This document shows, one piece after another, positions 1 to 7,837 of a stretch of 64,000 bases of DNA. This stretch comes from DATFCK01 sp963728975 (GTDB lineage: Bacteria > Verrucomicrobiota > Verrucomicrobiia > Chthoniobacterales > UBA10450). Below the pieces are notes generated by a model. It made no database searches and was not told the origin of the DNA. It worked only from the letters and a program-made list of their open reading frames with translations. The translations under genes and the position numbers were made by a program. Where the stretch lies: NCBI GenBank assembly GCA_963728975.1, contig CAVSMF010000002.1, forward strand, positions 1-64,000, given 5' to 3'. The first letter of the stretch is position 1. Each line of letters begins with the position of its first letter.

Positions 1-53
1 GAGCCGTCATTAATTGGGGTTTGATTGGAATAGGGAAGGGTAACATCAAACTC

Positions 54-1157
54 ATGAAGAAAAAGACTCCTCTTTACGCCGCGTTGGACCTGCACAGCGA
101 GCACAGTGTGCTGGGCAGTATGGACTACGATGGAAACAATCAACCCAAGGTGCGCTTTGAAACCCAAGCGGAGCGACTGCGGGCCGAGCTCAAGGCCCTG
201 CGGGCAAGCCGGCGGGCGGTTTTTCTGACGATCGAAGCGGGACCGCTCACCCGCTGGGCCAGTGGGATCGCCCGGCCCTTGGTCGAGCGACTCCTTATCT
301 GCGAACCGCGGCACAATCGCCTGGTCAATGCCAATCCGACCAAGTGCGATGAGCAAGACGTAGACGCGATGTGTTTGCTTCTGCGCCTGGGAAAGCTCAA
401 AGAAGTATGGATGGGAACGGATCGTTCCCGAGAGATTTACCGGGCGCTGGTCTACGAGCTGTTGAACTGGCGCGATGCCCAGCGTGAGCTCAAAACGCTG
501 ATTAAAGCGCGTTATCGCCAATGGGGCGTGCTCAAGCTCAATGGATTAAAAGTCTTTTCCAAAACCCTGCGCCAGGAATATCTCGACCAGCTGCCGGGGG
601 AAGAAGAACGGCGGATGCTCTTGCGCATTTACTCTCAGCACGATCAAGCCATCGAGCAGTGGAAAGAAACGCTTCGGGAAGTGGAGCGCCTGGGCAAAGA
701 GTTTTGGGAGGTGCGCGAGTTCCAAGCCATTCCAGGAGTGGGTCCCATCGCCGCCCACGTCTTTAGCGCGATCATTGAAGCGCCGGAGCGCTTCCCCACC
801 AAGTTCAAACTCTGGAAGTACAGCCAGCTGGGCATCACCGATCGTTCGAGCGACGGTAAAGCGTTAGGCTATCAGCGACTGGACCGAAGAGGAAATCGCG
901 AACTAAAGAATCTCTCTTATCACGCCTGGCGCACCGCCTGCAAATCGACCACCGGTCCTAATGCGATCAAGAGTTTTTATCAGGCCAGTAAAGTGCGTAC
1001 CGGCAGTGTGCGTCATGCCCGCTTGAACACTCAGCGCAAGATCCTCGAAGCGCTGTGGCAGATCTGGCTGCGTCGCCGGCCCTTTGATCCCAACCGATTT
1101 TTCCCACCAACAGCAGCCGCTTCCGCCTTGGAAGTAAAAGCAGCGCGGCGTTCTTAG
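54..1157 (+). CDS. IS110-family (IS1111-type) transposase, ISa copy 1
   Basis: This is a DEDD-type transposase/recombinase of the IS110 family. The N-terminal RuvC-like domain begins with ALDLHSEHS (first Asp), continues with IEAGP (Glu) and CDEQDVDAMCLLLRL (Asp pair). The C-terminal Transposase_20 domain shows IPGVGPIAA followed by the conserved serine-containing end. The ATG at 54 is preferred over an in-frame TTG at 21 because a purine-rich stretch (AGGGAAGGG) precedes it and the catalytic domain starts right after. The product is 367 aa from this start, normal for the family. The IS110 enzymes use an RNA guide carried by the element, here presumably in the 3' tail. Confidence 0.88.
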   Translation: MKKKTPLYAALDLHSEHSVLGSMDYDGNNQPKVRFETQAERLRAELKALRASRRAVFLTIEAGPLTRWASGIARPLVERLLICEPRHNRLVNANPTKCDEQDVDAMCLLLRLGKLKEVWMGTDRSREIYRALVYELLNWRDAQRELKTLIKARYRQWGVLKLNGLKVFSKTLRQEYLDQLPGEEERRMLLRIYSQHDQAIEQWKETLREVERLGKEFWEVREFQAIPGVGPIAAHVFSAIIEAPERFPTKFKLWKYSQLGITDRSSDGKALGYQRLDRRGNRELKNLSYHAWRTACKSTTGPNAIKSFYQASKVRTGSVRHARLNTQRKILEALWQIWLRRRPFDPNRFFPPTAAASALEVKAARRS

Positions 1158-1570
1158 ACGGCTCGCTCGTGACGAAGCGAACCATCGCAACATGAACGCA
1201 GCGGTTTATGGGAAAAGCTCGAGGATACTCCCGACCACAGCGATTGCTCTGGCCGAAGCCTTTAGCGCCGGCCAAGCCCGTTTGGCGTGAATGCAGACCC
1301 CGAGTTCAGTTCTTTTTCCACTCTTCCCCATCACGACCATGCACGGTCCGCCCGAAGGGATCAGTCCCCAGAGCCTGCCTGATGGAGATATCATCGTCAG
1401 ATACAAACCGCTTCGTTAGGCCACTTCGTCTCAAGCTCCGCCGATAGAAAACGATCGACACTCTTCCGCTTCCAAAAGCTAAAGCGAGAAGCCACCCGAA
1501 CCCCAGACGGAAAAAATGTCCGCTCAATTGGGGCGGGAAAGAACTACACTTTTCCCTTGATTAAGAGCCT
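1158..1570 (+). ncRNA. Candidate bridge (seeker) RNA region of ISa copy 1
   Basis: This 413-nt tail has no convincing ORF. Only about 53 bp lie upstream of the transposase start, so a guide RNA, known in IS110/IS1111 elements, would have to come from here. The last 240 bp are nearly identical to ISa copy 2, while the first 170 bp and a short hairpin at about 1345-1368 differ. AGAGCCTGC at 1370-1378 repeats the right element-attC junction (AAGAGCCTGCAT), and CATCGTC at about 1389 matches attC sequence right of the insertion point. Function is inferred. Confidence 0.4.
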
Positions 1571-1587
1571 GCATCGCCTGGTTAGAT
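1571..1587 (-). other. attC remnant (right end) interrupted by ISa copy 1
   Basis: GCATCGCCTGGTTAGAT is the right-hand end of an attC, with core GTTAGAT. The rest lies left of the element, outside the window. It belongs to the cassette with the gene at 1591-1926. Confidence 0.75.
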
Positions 1588-1590
1588 CGC

Positions 1591-1926
1591 TCAGTCGGAG
1601 TTTATCATCCAAAAGGATACAGTGCTGGTGCGATCATCTATGGCAATCTTGGAGTAGCTAGGCCAGAAAGACCACTTGCACGGCACGTATACGAGCACGT
1701 GGCCCGAACCATCTGTCGACGGGTTTGTGTGACTAGGCGGCCCGAAGTGCTCTAAGACATAGGCCTCCGACTTTCCGTCGATTTGCAAACGACGCGCCTT
1801 ATCTCCGAACGCAAATTGGGCACTTCGATTCGCCCATTCAGTGGCAAGGAATAGCATGACCGTCAGCGTTAACAATACGCTAAAGGAGACGACAGAGACG
1901 ATTGCCAACCTGCGAAGTGCGCTCAC
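1591..1926 (-). CDS. Cassette: small membrane-anchored protein, BamE-like motif
   Basis: This is a hypothetical cassette protein of 111 aa. An N-terminal hydrophobic segment (about residues 7-30) would anchor it in the inner membrane or act as an uncleaved signal. The soluble part has VLEHFGPPSHTN at about 57-68, which resembles the short helix-Gly-x-Pro turn of SmpA/BamE-like and similar small envelope proteins, but the similarity is too short to name a function. The GTG start lies two bases from the attC core, so no promoter fits inside the cassette and expression would need read-through from an upstream cassette. Confidence 0.72.
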   Translation of the reverse strand: MSALRRLAIVSVVSFSVLLTLTVMLFLATEWANRSAQFAFGDKARRLQIDGKSEAYVLEHFGPPSHTNPSTDGSGHVLVYVPCKWSFWPSYSKIAIDDRTSTVSFWMINSD

Positions 1927-1927
1927 G

Positions 1928-2058
1928 ATCTAACGAGAACAAGATGAGCCACCACTGGCGAGAGCGCGCGTGGCAGCGGGATGTGAGCTTGGAGTCATGG
2001 AAAACTTGAGCGTACGCCGGCCCGCCTCAGGCGGGTTGGCTCCATCGCCTGGTTAGGT
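1928..2058 (-). other. attC site, 131 bp
   Basis: Cores ATCTAAC and GTTAGGT bound an imperfect palindrome. It has the common inner type with GTACGCCGG...GGTTGGCTCC near the right end and is about 8 bp longer than usual because of a repeated CCGCCTCAGGCGG segment. It belongs to the TonB-domain cassette on its right. Confidence 0.88.
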
Positions 2059-2065
2059 CTGATCC

Positions 2066-2422
2066 TTAAGGCCAATGCTCGCGTGTGGCAAAGCCCAGCG
2101 GCACCAGGAGGCGGTGAATCGAGCGAGGTTTGGCCTTCCACTGTTTCAGGGCAGCAATGGCTGCGGCGTCCAACAGAGGTGAACCGCTGCTTTTTGCGAG
2201 GTGGACCTCGCGAAGATGGCCGGTCTCATAATCAAAGGTTAGCTCGAAGTCCGCCATGCCGACAATACCTCGACGACGCGCCTCATCTGGATAATCCGGA
2301 CGGGGGTGAAACAGTAGCAAATGATCACGGACGGCCTCCTTCAACGTGATTGTGTCTGAAGTAGCGGCGTTTGTGCACACTTGGCTGACGGCGAAAATCA
2401 CAACAGCGACCAGTGCTTCCAT
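2066..2422 (-). CDS. Cassette: exported TonB C-terminal domain protein
   Basis: This 118-aa protein has an N-terminal hydrophobic signal (MEALVAVVIFAVSQVCTNAA) and then a TonB C-terminal fold: HPRPDYPDEARRRGIVG, the strand DFELTFDYETGHLREVHL, SSGSPLLDAAAIAALKQWKAKP. That domain contacts outer-membrane receptors in TonB, but such stand-alone domains are common and their job is usually unknown. There is no proline-rich linker. The start at 2422 is chosen because the longer reading frame only translates attC sequence. A related cassette is at 14496-14867. Confidence 0.82.
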   Translation of the reverse strand: MEALVAVVIFAVSQVCTNAATSDTITLKEAVRDHLLLFHPRPDYPDEARRRGIVGMADFELTFDYETGHLREVHLAKSSGSPLLDAAAIAALKQWKAKPRSIHRLLVPLGFATREHWP

Positions 2423-2424
2423 GG

Positions 2425-2535
2425 ACCTAACGAGAACAAGATCAGCCACCGCTGATGGGAGCAAGGACGAAATCAGAATGACAGAGGTCAGAAGTCACAG
2501 GTCAGGTAGGCATGTACGCGGTGAAGCGGTTGGCT
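2425..2535 (-). other. attC site, left part, interrupted by ISa copy 2
   Basis: The core ACCTAAC begins the site, which runs to GCGGTTGGCT, where ISa starts. The remaining 17 bp are at 4097-4113 (core GTTAGAC). It is similar to the attC at 15400. It belongs to the cassette gene at 4115-4486. Confidence 0.85.
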
Positions 2536-2588
2536 GAGCCGTCATTAATTGGGGTTTGATTGGAATAGGGAAGGGTAACATCAAACTC

Positions 2589-3689
2589 ATGAAGAAAAAG
2601 ACTCCTCTTTACGCCGCGTTGGACCTGCACAGCGAGCACAGTGTGCTGGGCAGTATGGACTACGATGGAAACAATCAACCCAAGGTGCGCTTTGAAACCC
2701 AAGCGGAGCGACTGCGGGCCGAGCTCAAGGCCCTGCGGGCAAGCCGGCGGGCGGTTTTTCTGGCGATCGAAGCGGGACCGCTCACCCGCTGGGCCAGTGG
2801 GATCGCCCGGCCCTTGGTCGAGCGACTCCTTATCTGCGAACCGCGGCACAATCGCCTGGTCAATGCCAATCCGACCAAGTGCGATGAGCAAGACGTAGAC
2901 GCGATGTGTTTGCTTCTGCGCCTGGGAAAGCTCAAAGAAGTATGGATGGGAACTGATCGCACTCGGGAGATTTACCGAGCGCTGGTTTACGAGCTGTTGA
3001 ACTGGCGCGATGCCCAGCGAGAGCTCAAGGCGCTGATTAAAGCACGCTACCGGCAATGGGGGGTCCTCAAGCTCAACGGGCTAAAGGTGTTTTCCAAGAC
3101 TCTGCGCCAGGAGTATCTGGACCAGCTCCCGGGGGAAGAAGAACGGCGGATGCTCTTGCGCATTTACACTCAGCACGATCAAGCGATCGAGCAGTGGAAA
3201 GAAACGCTCCAGGAAGTGGAACGGGTGGGCAAAGAGTTTTGGGAAGTGCGCGAGTTCCAGCGCATCCCCGGAGTGGGCCCGATCGCGGCGCACGTCTTTA
3301 GCGCGATCATTGAACAGCCAGAGCGTTTCCCCACCAAGTTCAAGCTCTGGAAATACAGCCAGCTCGGGATCACCGATCGCTCGAGTGACGGTAAAGCGTT
3401 AGGCTACCAGCGGCTGGACCGCCGAGGAAACCGCGAGTTAAAGAACTTGAGTTACCACGCCTGGCGCACGGCTTGTAAAAGCACGACCGGGCCTAACGCA
3501 ATCAAGAGTTTTTATCAAGCCAGTAAGCAGCGCACGACCGTGCGCCATGCCCGCTTGAACACCCAACGCAAGATCCTGGAAGCGATGTGGCTCTTGTGGC
3601 TGCGACGCCGGCCCTTTGATCCGAACCGATTTTTCCCAACAACAGCAACCGCTTCCGTTTCTGGAACTAAAAGCAGCGCGGCATCTTGA
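2589..3689 (+). CDS. IS110-family (IS1111-type) transposase, ISa copy 2
   Basis: This has the same architecture as the copy at 54-1157: DEDD RuvC-like domain (ALDLHSEHS, IEAGP, CDEQDVDAM) and a C-terminal Transposase_20 domain with IPGVGPIAA. It is 366 aa from the ATG at 2589. It differs from copy 1 at a modest number of residues, mostly in the last two thirds and at the extreme C-terminus, and is intact, so it may be active. The orientation relative to attC is the same as in all other IS of the array. Confidence 0.88.
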   Translation: MKKKTPLYAALDLHSEHSVLGSMDYDGNNQPKVRFETQAERLRAELKALRASRRAVFLAIEAGPLTRWASGIARPLVERLLICEPRHNRLVNANPTKCDEQDVDAMCLLLRLGKLKEVWMGTDRTREIYRALVYELLNWRDAQRELKALIKARYRQWGVLKLNGLKVFSKTLRQEYLDQLPGEEERRMLLRIYTQHDQAIEQWKETLQEVERVGKEFWEVREFQRIPGVGPIAAHVFSAIIEQPERFPTKFKLWKYSQLGITDRSSDGKALGYQRLDRRGNRELKNLSYHAWRTACKSTTGPNAIKSFYQASKQRTTVRHARLNTQRKILEAMWLLWLRRRPFDPNRFFPTTATASVSGTKSSAAS

Positions 3690-4096
3690 GGCTAGCTCTG
3701 ACGAAGCCGACTTAAGATGAAAACGCGGCGGTTTACGGGAAAAGACCCGGGAAACTCCCGACCATGCGATTGATCCAGCCAAGCCAGCACTCGGTCTGAG
3801 ACCCGTTTCGCGTGAATGCAGACCCGGGTCACACTTTTTCCTCTCTTCCCCATCACGACCATGCACGACCACGTTCTTTTTGATGGTCAGTCCCAAGAGC
3901 CTGCCTGATGGAGATATCATCGTCAGATAAAAACCGCTTCGTTAGGCCACTTCGTCTCAAGCTCCGCCGATAGAAAACGATCGACACTCTTCCGCTTCCA
4001 AAAGCTAAAGCGAGAAGCCACCCGAACCCCAGACGGAAAAAATGTCCGCTCAATTGGGGCGGGAAAGAACTACACTTTTCCCTTGATTAAGAGCCT
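3690..4096 (+). ncRNA. Candidate bridge (seeker) RNA region of ISa copy 2
   Basis: This is a 407-nt non-coding tail. AAGAGCCTGC at about 3895-3904 is a 10-base repeat of the element's own right junction. The hairpin GACCA...TGGTC at about 3869-3890 replaces a different hairpin in copy 1, whereas the flanking 240 bp are nearly unchanged. GATGGAGATATCATCGTC follows and carries the attC-matching CATCGTC. A guide-RNA role is inferred from the family. Confidence 0.4.
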
Positions 4097-4113
4097 GCAT
4101 CGCCTGGTTAGAC
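4097..4113 (-). other. attC site, right part after ISa copy 2
   Basis: This is the seventeen-base end of the attC whose left part is 2425-2535. It holds the core GTTAGAC. Confidence 0.8.
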
Positions 4114-4114
4114 C

Positions 4115-4486
4115 TTAAAGTTGCTTCGTCCATACCTCGGCAGGTAAGAGTTGGCCATTGAGTCGGGAGTAGCGCCTTGCTTGTATGCAACCTTTACTGA
4201 TTGCGTCAATGAGAAACCAATCTCTTCCCGATGAACTGGAAATCGGTTTAGTGCCGTAGTGATAGATCAGTTCCAGTTTCTTCCCGCCGTAGATCCTCCA
4301 GGTGCCCGCTCCCACAACATCGCCGCCCCCGCAATAAAAGGCGTGATCGGCTCGGAAAGTGTACTCCTCAGCAATCGAAGAGCTGCCGCCGATCCATTTT
4401 CCCACAAGATCTGGAGATGTCACTTGACCGGACGTCGCAATAGCGAACCCAAGCAGAAAACCAATCAGCAACACTCGTGTGCGCAC
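4115..4486 (-). CDS. Cassette: secreted lipocalin-like hypothetical protein
   Basis: This is a 123-aa protein with a cleavable-type signal peptide (RVLLIGFLLGFAIATSGQ). The mature part starts LVGKWIGG and has YTFRADHAF and GTWRIYGGKKLEL, the alternating strand pattern of small lipocalin-like beta-barrels that many exported hypothetical proteins share. The cassette protein at 5456-5839 has the same GTW...TFRADH pattern. GTG start. It is likely periplasmic. No ligand or partner can be named. Confidence 0.75.
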   Translation of the reverse strand: MRTRVLLIGFLLGFAIATSGQVTSPDLVGKWIGGSSSIAEEYTFRADHAFYCGGGDVVGAGTWRIYGGKKLELIYHYGTKPISSSSGRDWFLIDAISKGCIQARRYSRLNGQLLPAEVWTKQL

Positions 4487-4489
4487 TAG

Positions 4490-4612
4490 GTCTAACGAGA
4501 CAAAGCTGAGCTACCGCCACCGGAGGCGAGCGGGAACTGCAACGGAAGAGATGTAGTCATCTAAAAAGTAAACGCGCGACGGGTGGCGGTTAGCTCCAGC
4601 GTCTGGTTAGAT
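4490..4612 (-). other. attC site, 123 bp
   Basis: Cores GTCTAAC and GTTAGAT. The inner sequence is of the type GCTACCGCCACCG...GGGTGGCGGTTAGCTCCAGC that goes with every copy of the 161-bp repeated cassette. It is nearly identical to the attC at 9560. Confidence 0.9.
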
Positions 4613-4773
4613 CGAAACCGTGCCATCTCGCGATAGCGGCCACGGTTTCGCATCTGATCACGGGCTGAATAATCCAAAAGCTTCGTCGAAAACTGATCAC
4701 GCGCTGGACTCATAATATCCGCGACTCTGCGGCGACACAAGGATGCGGACTCATCATCGCAGCGGGCGTTTCG
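4613..4773 (-). repeat. Repeated cassette body, copy A (161 bp)
   Basis: This is one of seven copies of a short cassette. It starts with a 10-bp inverted repeat CGAAACCGTG/CACGGTTTCG (4613-4650) next to the attC core. A minus-strand frame (RCDDES...RRRVADIMSPAR...RYREMARF) is open through the body but starts at a TTG in the neighbouring attC and ends inside its own attC, so coding is doubtful. Confidence 0.8.
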
Positions 4774-4901
4774 ATCTAACGAGAACAAGATAAGCTACGG
4801 CCACTTGGACTGCGGCCAAGCTGCGGAGAAAGTGAGCTAATCATCGAGGAAAATCTCAAAGCCGTACCGTAGTGGCCGTTAGCTTCATCGTCTGGTTAGA
4901 C
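4774..4901 (-). other. attC site, 128 bp
   Basis: Cores ATCTAAC and GTTAGAC. The inner type TAAGCTACGGCCACT...GTAGTGGCCGTTAGCTTCATC is shared only with the attC at 19522. Confidence 0.88.
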
Positions 4902-4959
4902 CTCTGCGTGTGCGTAACGCTGGCGAGGTGTCAGTCAGACCCCAACAAAGGCTGCTTTG

Positions 4960-5310
4960 TCATTTTTCCTTCAACGCCGCAGCAACCCTGTCCAAGACAA
5001 CTTGGGCCGCGGGAACATTCTCCGCTACCACCATGGGCATTCTCGCTTTGTAATCAGGTCGGCGCTGTACTATCTCGGCAAAGCCATAAATGGTAGCCAG
5101 CGGTTGATGCAACAACGATACGTCTTCCGGCCCGAATATCTCCATTCTCTCGCGAAAACTCAGCCGATCCCACTTATGAAAAATAGCTGGCATCCGTCCC
5201 ATCACGATAGCGAATAATGTGTCTTCGTCAGTGGTGCTGGTCAGGACGGTTAGGGCATTTCTGATGTCGGAGAGCAATCTCTGCGCTTCGAGAATGTGTT
5301 CGTTTGTCAC
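4960..5310 (-). CDS. Cassette: cytoplasmic hypothetical protein
   Basis: This is a soluble 116-aa protein with no signal peptide or membrane segment, one of only two such genes in the array. It is mainly helical by composition, with a likely coiled N-terminus (HILEAQRLLSDIRNALTVL) and a C-terminal amphipathic helix ending AAALKEK. No family is recognised. GTG start 18 bases from the attC core. About 58 bp separate its stop from the attC at 4774-4901, in which nothing else is seen. Confidence 0.7.
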   Translation of the reverse strand: MTNEHILEAQRLLSDIRNALTVLTSTTDEDTLFAIVMGRMPAIFHKWDRLSFRERMEIFGPEDVSLLHQPLATIYGFAEIVQRRPDYKARMPMVVAENVPAAQVVLDRVAAALKEK

Positions 5311-5328
5311 GGGCTATGGTATCTTTAG

Positions 5329-5452
5329 GTCTAACGAGAACAAGATCAGCTACGCCTTCCGAGAGCGAGGCTGAACTGCAATGGAGGATACACTAATCAT
5401 TTCAAAAGCGAACGTTGAACGGGAAGGTGTTAGCTGCATCGCCCAGTTAGAT
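5329..5452 (-). other. attC site, 124 bp
   Basis: Cores GTCTAAC and GTTAGAT. The inner type GCTACGCCTTCCGAGAGCGAGG...GGGAAGGTGTTAGCTGCATC is shared with the sites at 13694 and 6576. Confidence 0.9.
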
Positions 5453-5455
5453 GCG

Positions 5456-5839
5456 TCATCGTACGCGTTTCCAACGACCTTCTATACTACCTTCTCTGAA
5501 AACAAGCTCATCTGAAGTGAGTTTTGTGATTCTCTCCCGTCGCGTAATGCCGGGTGGACCGACAAATGACTTAGTTTCCATCGTAAAGACGAGATAGTCG
5601 CCTTCGAGGTGCCACCGAGCGGCGGCATGCTCGTCCTGCCCCGGCACACGCCAAAACTCTTTGTGGTCGGCCCGGAAGGTAACTTCCATCACGTCGCTGC
5701 CGACGGATTGAAGTGTGCCATTTACAATCTCTTCGGTTAGAGGCGATGACCATGTTCCGATCAGCAGCTTTTCCTTTGAAGTCGGGCGATGGCACCCGGC
5801 GCAAACCAATGCTATCAGCGAGATAACGGCCTTTAGCAT
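5456..5839 (-). CDS. Cassette: lipocalin-like lipoprotein
   Basis: This is a 127-aa lipoprotein. The signal ends with lipobox LVCAGC (Cys at about 15). The mature part has LLIGTWSSPL, MEVTFRADHKEFWRV, ARWHLEGDYLVFTM and a C-terminal GRWKRVR, a lipocalin-like beta-barrel pattern also seen in the cassette protein at 4115. The likely location is the outer or inner membrane face in the periplasm. The ATG overlaps the attC core ATCTAAC by two bases, so the ribosome site must lie in the attC of the preceding cassette. Confidence 0.8.
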   Translation of the reverse strand: MLKAVISLIALVCAGCHRPTSKEKLLIGTWSSPLTEEIVNGTLQSVGSDVMEVTFRADHKEFWRVPGQDEHAAARWHLEGDYLVFTMETKSFVGPPGITRRERITKLTSDELVFREGSIEGRWKRVR

Positions 5840-5960
5840 CTAACGAGAACAAGATGAGCCACCACTGGCGAGAGCGCGTGTGGCAGCGGGAGGTGAGGTT
5901 GGAGTCACGGAAAATTTGGTCGTACGCCGGCCAGTGGTTGGCTCCATCGCTTGGTTAGAC
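5838..5960 (-). other. attC site, 123 bp
   Basis: Cores ATCTAAC and GTTAGAC. Inner type CCACCACTGGCGAGAGCGC...TACGCCGGCCAGTGGTTGGC, as at 15929, 18997 and 20074. Confidence 0.9.
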
Positions 5961-6042
5961 CAGCAGCGCCCAATCGAGCAAATGGCGATCGCGAACCTAA
6001 AATCGGCCACCTCTGCCCATGAAGCCGAAGCGTGGTCAAAGG

Positions 6043-6285
6043 TCATGGTAAATCTTCAGGTAGCCCTGTCGGTGAGGCTGGATCCCGAGCGAGCACTTCT
6101 TCATCTGGAATCTCTGGCCGCACGATCCGGATCGGATAAAGTTCGTCGCCGCTCTGTGAAAGCTCGACCTCGCAGCCGGGAGTCCAAATCATGAGCTTGG
6201 TGATGTCGCCAACCCGGAAGGGATACGTCCGACCGCCAGAAAGTGTGACAGTAAATTTAGTCTTAGAGAAACGCTGAAAGGTCAT
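6043..6285 (-). CDS. Cassette: small soluble hypothetical protein
   Basis: This is an 80-aa protein without a signal peptide: MTFQRFSKTKFTVTLSGG at the start, GDITKLMIWTPGCEVELS in the middle and an acidic, proline-rich tail (RPEIPDEEVLARDPASPTG). Strand-rich composition suggests a small beta fold. The ATG three codons from the attC core is chosen because the longer frame begins in attC. It is the second of the two cytoplasmic-looking cassette products. About 80 bp between its stop and its attC hold nothing recognisable. Confidence 0.65.
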   Translation of the reverse strand: MTFQRFSKTKFTVTLSGGRTYPFRVGDITKLMIWTPGCEVELSQSGDELYPIRIVRPEIPDEEVLARDPASPTGLPEDLP

Positions 6286-6288
6286 AAG

Positions 6289-6414
6289 GTCTAACGAGAA
6301 CAAGATGAGCTACCGCCACCGAGAGCGAGCATACAATCGGAGGACAGAGGACGGAAGACAGAGAACAGCCTGAACGCGCGACGGGTGGCGGTTAGCTCCA
6401 GCGTCTGGTTAGAT
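6289..6414 (-). other. attC site, 126 bp
   Basis: Cores GTCTAAC and GTTAGAT. It has the repeat-cassette type right end but an unusual purine-rich apex (CGGAGGACAGAGGACGGAAG) shared with the site at 16737. Confidence 0.9.
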
Positions 6415-6575
6415 CGAAACCGTGCCATCTCGCGATAGCGGCCACGGTTTCGCATCTGATCACGGACTGAATGATCCACTGGCTTCATCGAAAACAGACG
6501 ACGCGCTGGGCTCACGATACCGGCAACTCTCCGGCGACACAAGAATGGCGACTCATCATCGCAGCGGGAGTTTGG
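6415..6575 (-). repeat. Repeated cassette body, copy B (161 bp)
   Basis: It has the same length as copies A, C, D, F and G. The CGAAACCGTG/CACGGTTTCG inverted repeat is intact (6415-6452). The right half is almost identical to copy G. Confidence 0.8.
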
Positions 6576-6694
6576 ATCTAACGAGAACAAGATCAGCTAC
6601 GCCTGATGAGAGCGAGGCTGAATTGAAACGAAGGATACACTAATCATAATAAAATGTGAACGCGGTACCGGAAGGCGTTAGCTGCATCGTCTGG
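6576..6694 (-). other. attC site, left part, interrupted by ISb copy A
   Basis: The core ATCTAAC starts the site, which ends ...GCATCGTCTGG at the ISb insertion point. The last bases, TTAGGCG, are at 8208-8214. It belongs to the cassette gene at 8227. Confidence 0.88.
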
Positions 6695-6745
6695 ATGACA
6701 TGTTGAGGATTGCCGGGTGCGGGTTTGGGACCTACACCCGACAAT

Positions 6746-7837
6746 ATGAATAGTATCAGAGATACTGAGTTGTCCTCACACGAGGGAACCCGCAGCCAGT
6801 TTAATGGCAGCACTGGGCTGATCAAGCTTGGGATTGATGTGCACCAGAACTTTTACATGGTGGTAATGCAGGAAGGAGGCACCAATCCCAAACCACCCCA
6901 GCGTTTTACTAAACCGGCGTTTCTCCACTGGGCAGCCAAGCTGGCTCGGCGGGGAACTCAAATCTACGCCGTTTACGAAGCGTGCGGATTTGGCTTCTGC
7001 CTCCAGCGTCAGCTCAGCGCTCTGGGTATCAGCTGCTACGTGGTCTGCCCGGAAAAACTCGACCGGCACAATAAACGGGTAAAGACCGATCGGGTCGATG
7101 CCAAAGCCCTCTGCTTAAAACTGGACAGCTTTGTTCAAGGCAACCGGGAAGCCATGGCGATCGTGCGCGTGCCCAGCGAAAAAGAGGAACAAGCCCGAGC
7201 GATCCACCGGCAGCGCGAACAGTTAGTCAAAGCGCGCAAACAACTCGAAGCCCAGGGCCGCAGTCTCATGGTCAATCACGGGCTGGAACCGGTCCAGCAA
7301 TGGTGGAAGGGACGCACCTTTGCCAGGCTCGAAGTTCCTCAGTGGATGCGACAGCTGCTGGCAAACAGTCAACCAATCCTTGTGGCATTGGAAGAGAAGA
7401 TCCGGGCGCTGACTCAACAACTGGAAGCGGCCGCCGGCCCGGGTCAGCCCCGCGGTTTTGGCAGACTCACCAGCGTGGTTATCGATCGGGAGGTAGGCCA
7501 ATGGCAGCGGTTCAGTAATCGGCGGCGGGTGGGCAGTTACACCGGGCTGTGCCCCGGAGAACACAGTAGCGGCAATACCCGGCTTCAAACCTGTGTCACC
7601 AAACATGGCAATCCGCGCTTACGGGCCGCCCTGGTCGAAGCGGCCTGGCGACTGGTCCGTTTCCAGCCCAACTATAAACCGGTCGTAAAATGGAGACGAA
7701 TTCTGGCTAAAGGCGCTCTGGCCACAGGCCCGGCGCGCAAAAAAGCCATCGTCGCTGTGGCTCGCCAGCTCGCCGTCGATCTCTGGCGCATCCGTACCGG
7801 CCAGGCCACACCCGAGCAACTGGGATTCACTATTTAA
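6746..7837 (+). CDS. IS1111-type (IS110-family) transposase, ISb copy A
   Basis: This is a DEDD transposase with N-terminal RuvC-like motifs (KLGIDVHQNFYMVV, VYEACGFGF, KTDRVDAKALCLKL) and a C-terminal Transposase_20 domain (GRLTSVVIDREVGQW, RRRVGSYTGLCPGEHSSG, HGNPRLRAALVEAAW). It is 363 aa from the ATG at 6746. A TTG twelve codons upstream is also in frame but lies in the element end. The protein is only distantly like the ISa transposase, so the two elements reached attC targeting separately or diverged long ago. Confidence 0.92.
   Translation: MNSIRDTELSSHEGTRSQFNGSTGLIKLGIDVHQNFYMVVMQEGGTNPKPPQRFTKPAFLHWAAKLARRGTQIYAVYEACGFGFCLQRQLSALGISCYVVCPEKLDRHNKRVKTDRVDAKALCLKLDSFVQGNREAMAIVRVPSEKEEQARAIHRQREQLVKARKQLEAQGRSLMVNHGLEPVQQWWKGRTFARLEVPQWMRQLLANSQPILVALEEKIRALTQQLEAAAGPGQPRGFGRLTSVVIDREVGQWQRFSNRRRVGSYTGLCPGEHSSGNTRLQTCVTKHGNPRLRAALVEAAWRLVRFQPNYKPVVKWRRILAKGALATGPARKKAIVAVARQLAVDLWRIRTGQATPEQLGFTI

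Larger units (their letters stand above)
1..1570 (+). mobile_element. ISa copy 1, IS110/IS1111-type element inserted in attC
   Basis: The element runs from the first base of the window to the point where attC sequence resumes (GCATCGCCTGGTTAGA at 1571). It has a transposase gene followed by about 410 nt of non-coding DNA. A second, diverged copy lies at 2536-4096. There the left flank is attC sequence ending GGTTGGCT and the right flank begins GCATCG, so the left flank of this copy is expected just outside the window. There are no long terminal inverted repeats, as is usual for IS110-type elements. The element lies opposite to the cassette genes and disables the attC it sits in. Confidence 0.85.
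2536..4096 (+). mobile_element. ISa copy 2, IS110/IS1111-type element inserted in attC
   Basis: The left flank is attC sequence ending GCGGTTGGCT and the right flank resumes GCATCGCCTGGTTAG, which places the insertion exactly between the two blocks of the conserved attC end. The left end begins GAGCCGTCATTAAT and the right end is CTTGATTAAGAGCCT. It is about 1561 bp. Compared with copy 1 the 5' 400 bp of the gene are almost identical, while later stretches differ at many positions, so the copies are not from a very recent duplication. Confidence 0.88.

Noticed and set aside
4561..4788. 75-residue minus-strand frame over repeated cassette copy A and its attC
   Set aside because: It starts at a TTG inside the neighbouring attC, ends inside its own attC, and the equivalent frame is broken by a 26-bp deletion in copy E. 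Kept only as a possibility in the repeat entry.
5880..6194. 104-residue plus-strand frame from inside attC
   Set aside because: The first third is attC sequence and the rest lies antisense to the 6043-6285 cassette gene; its direction is opposite to all other cassette genes.
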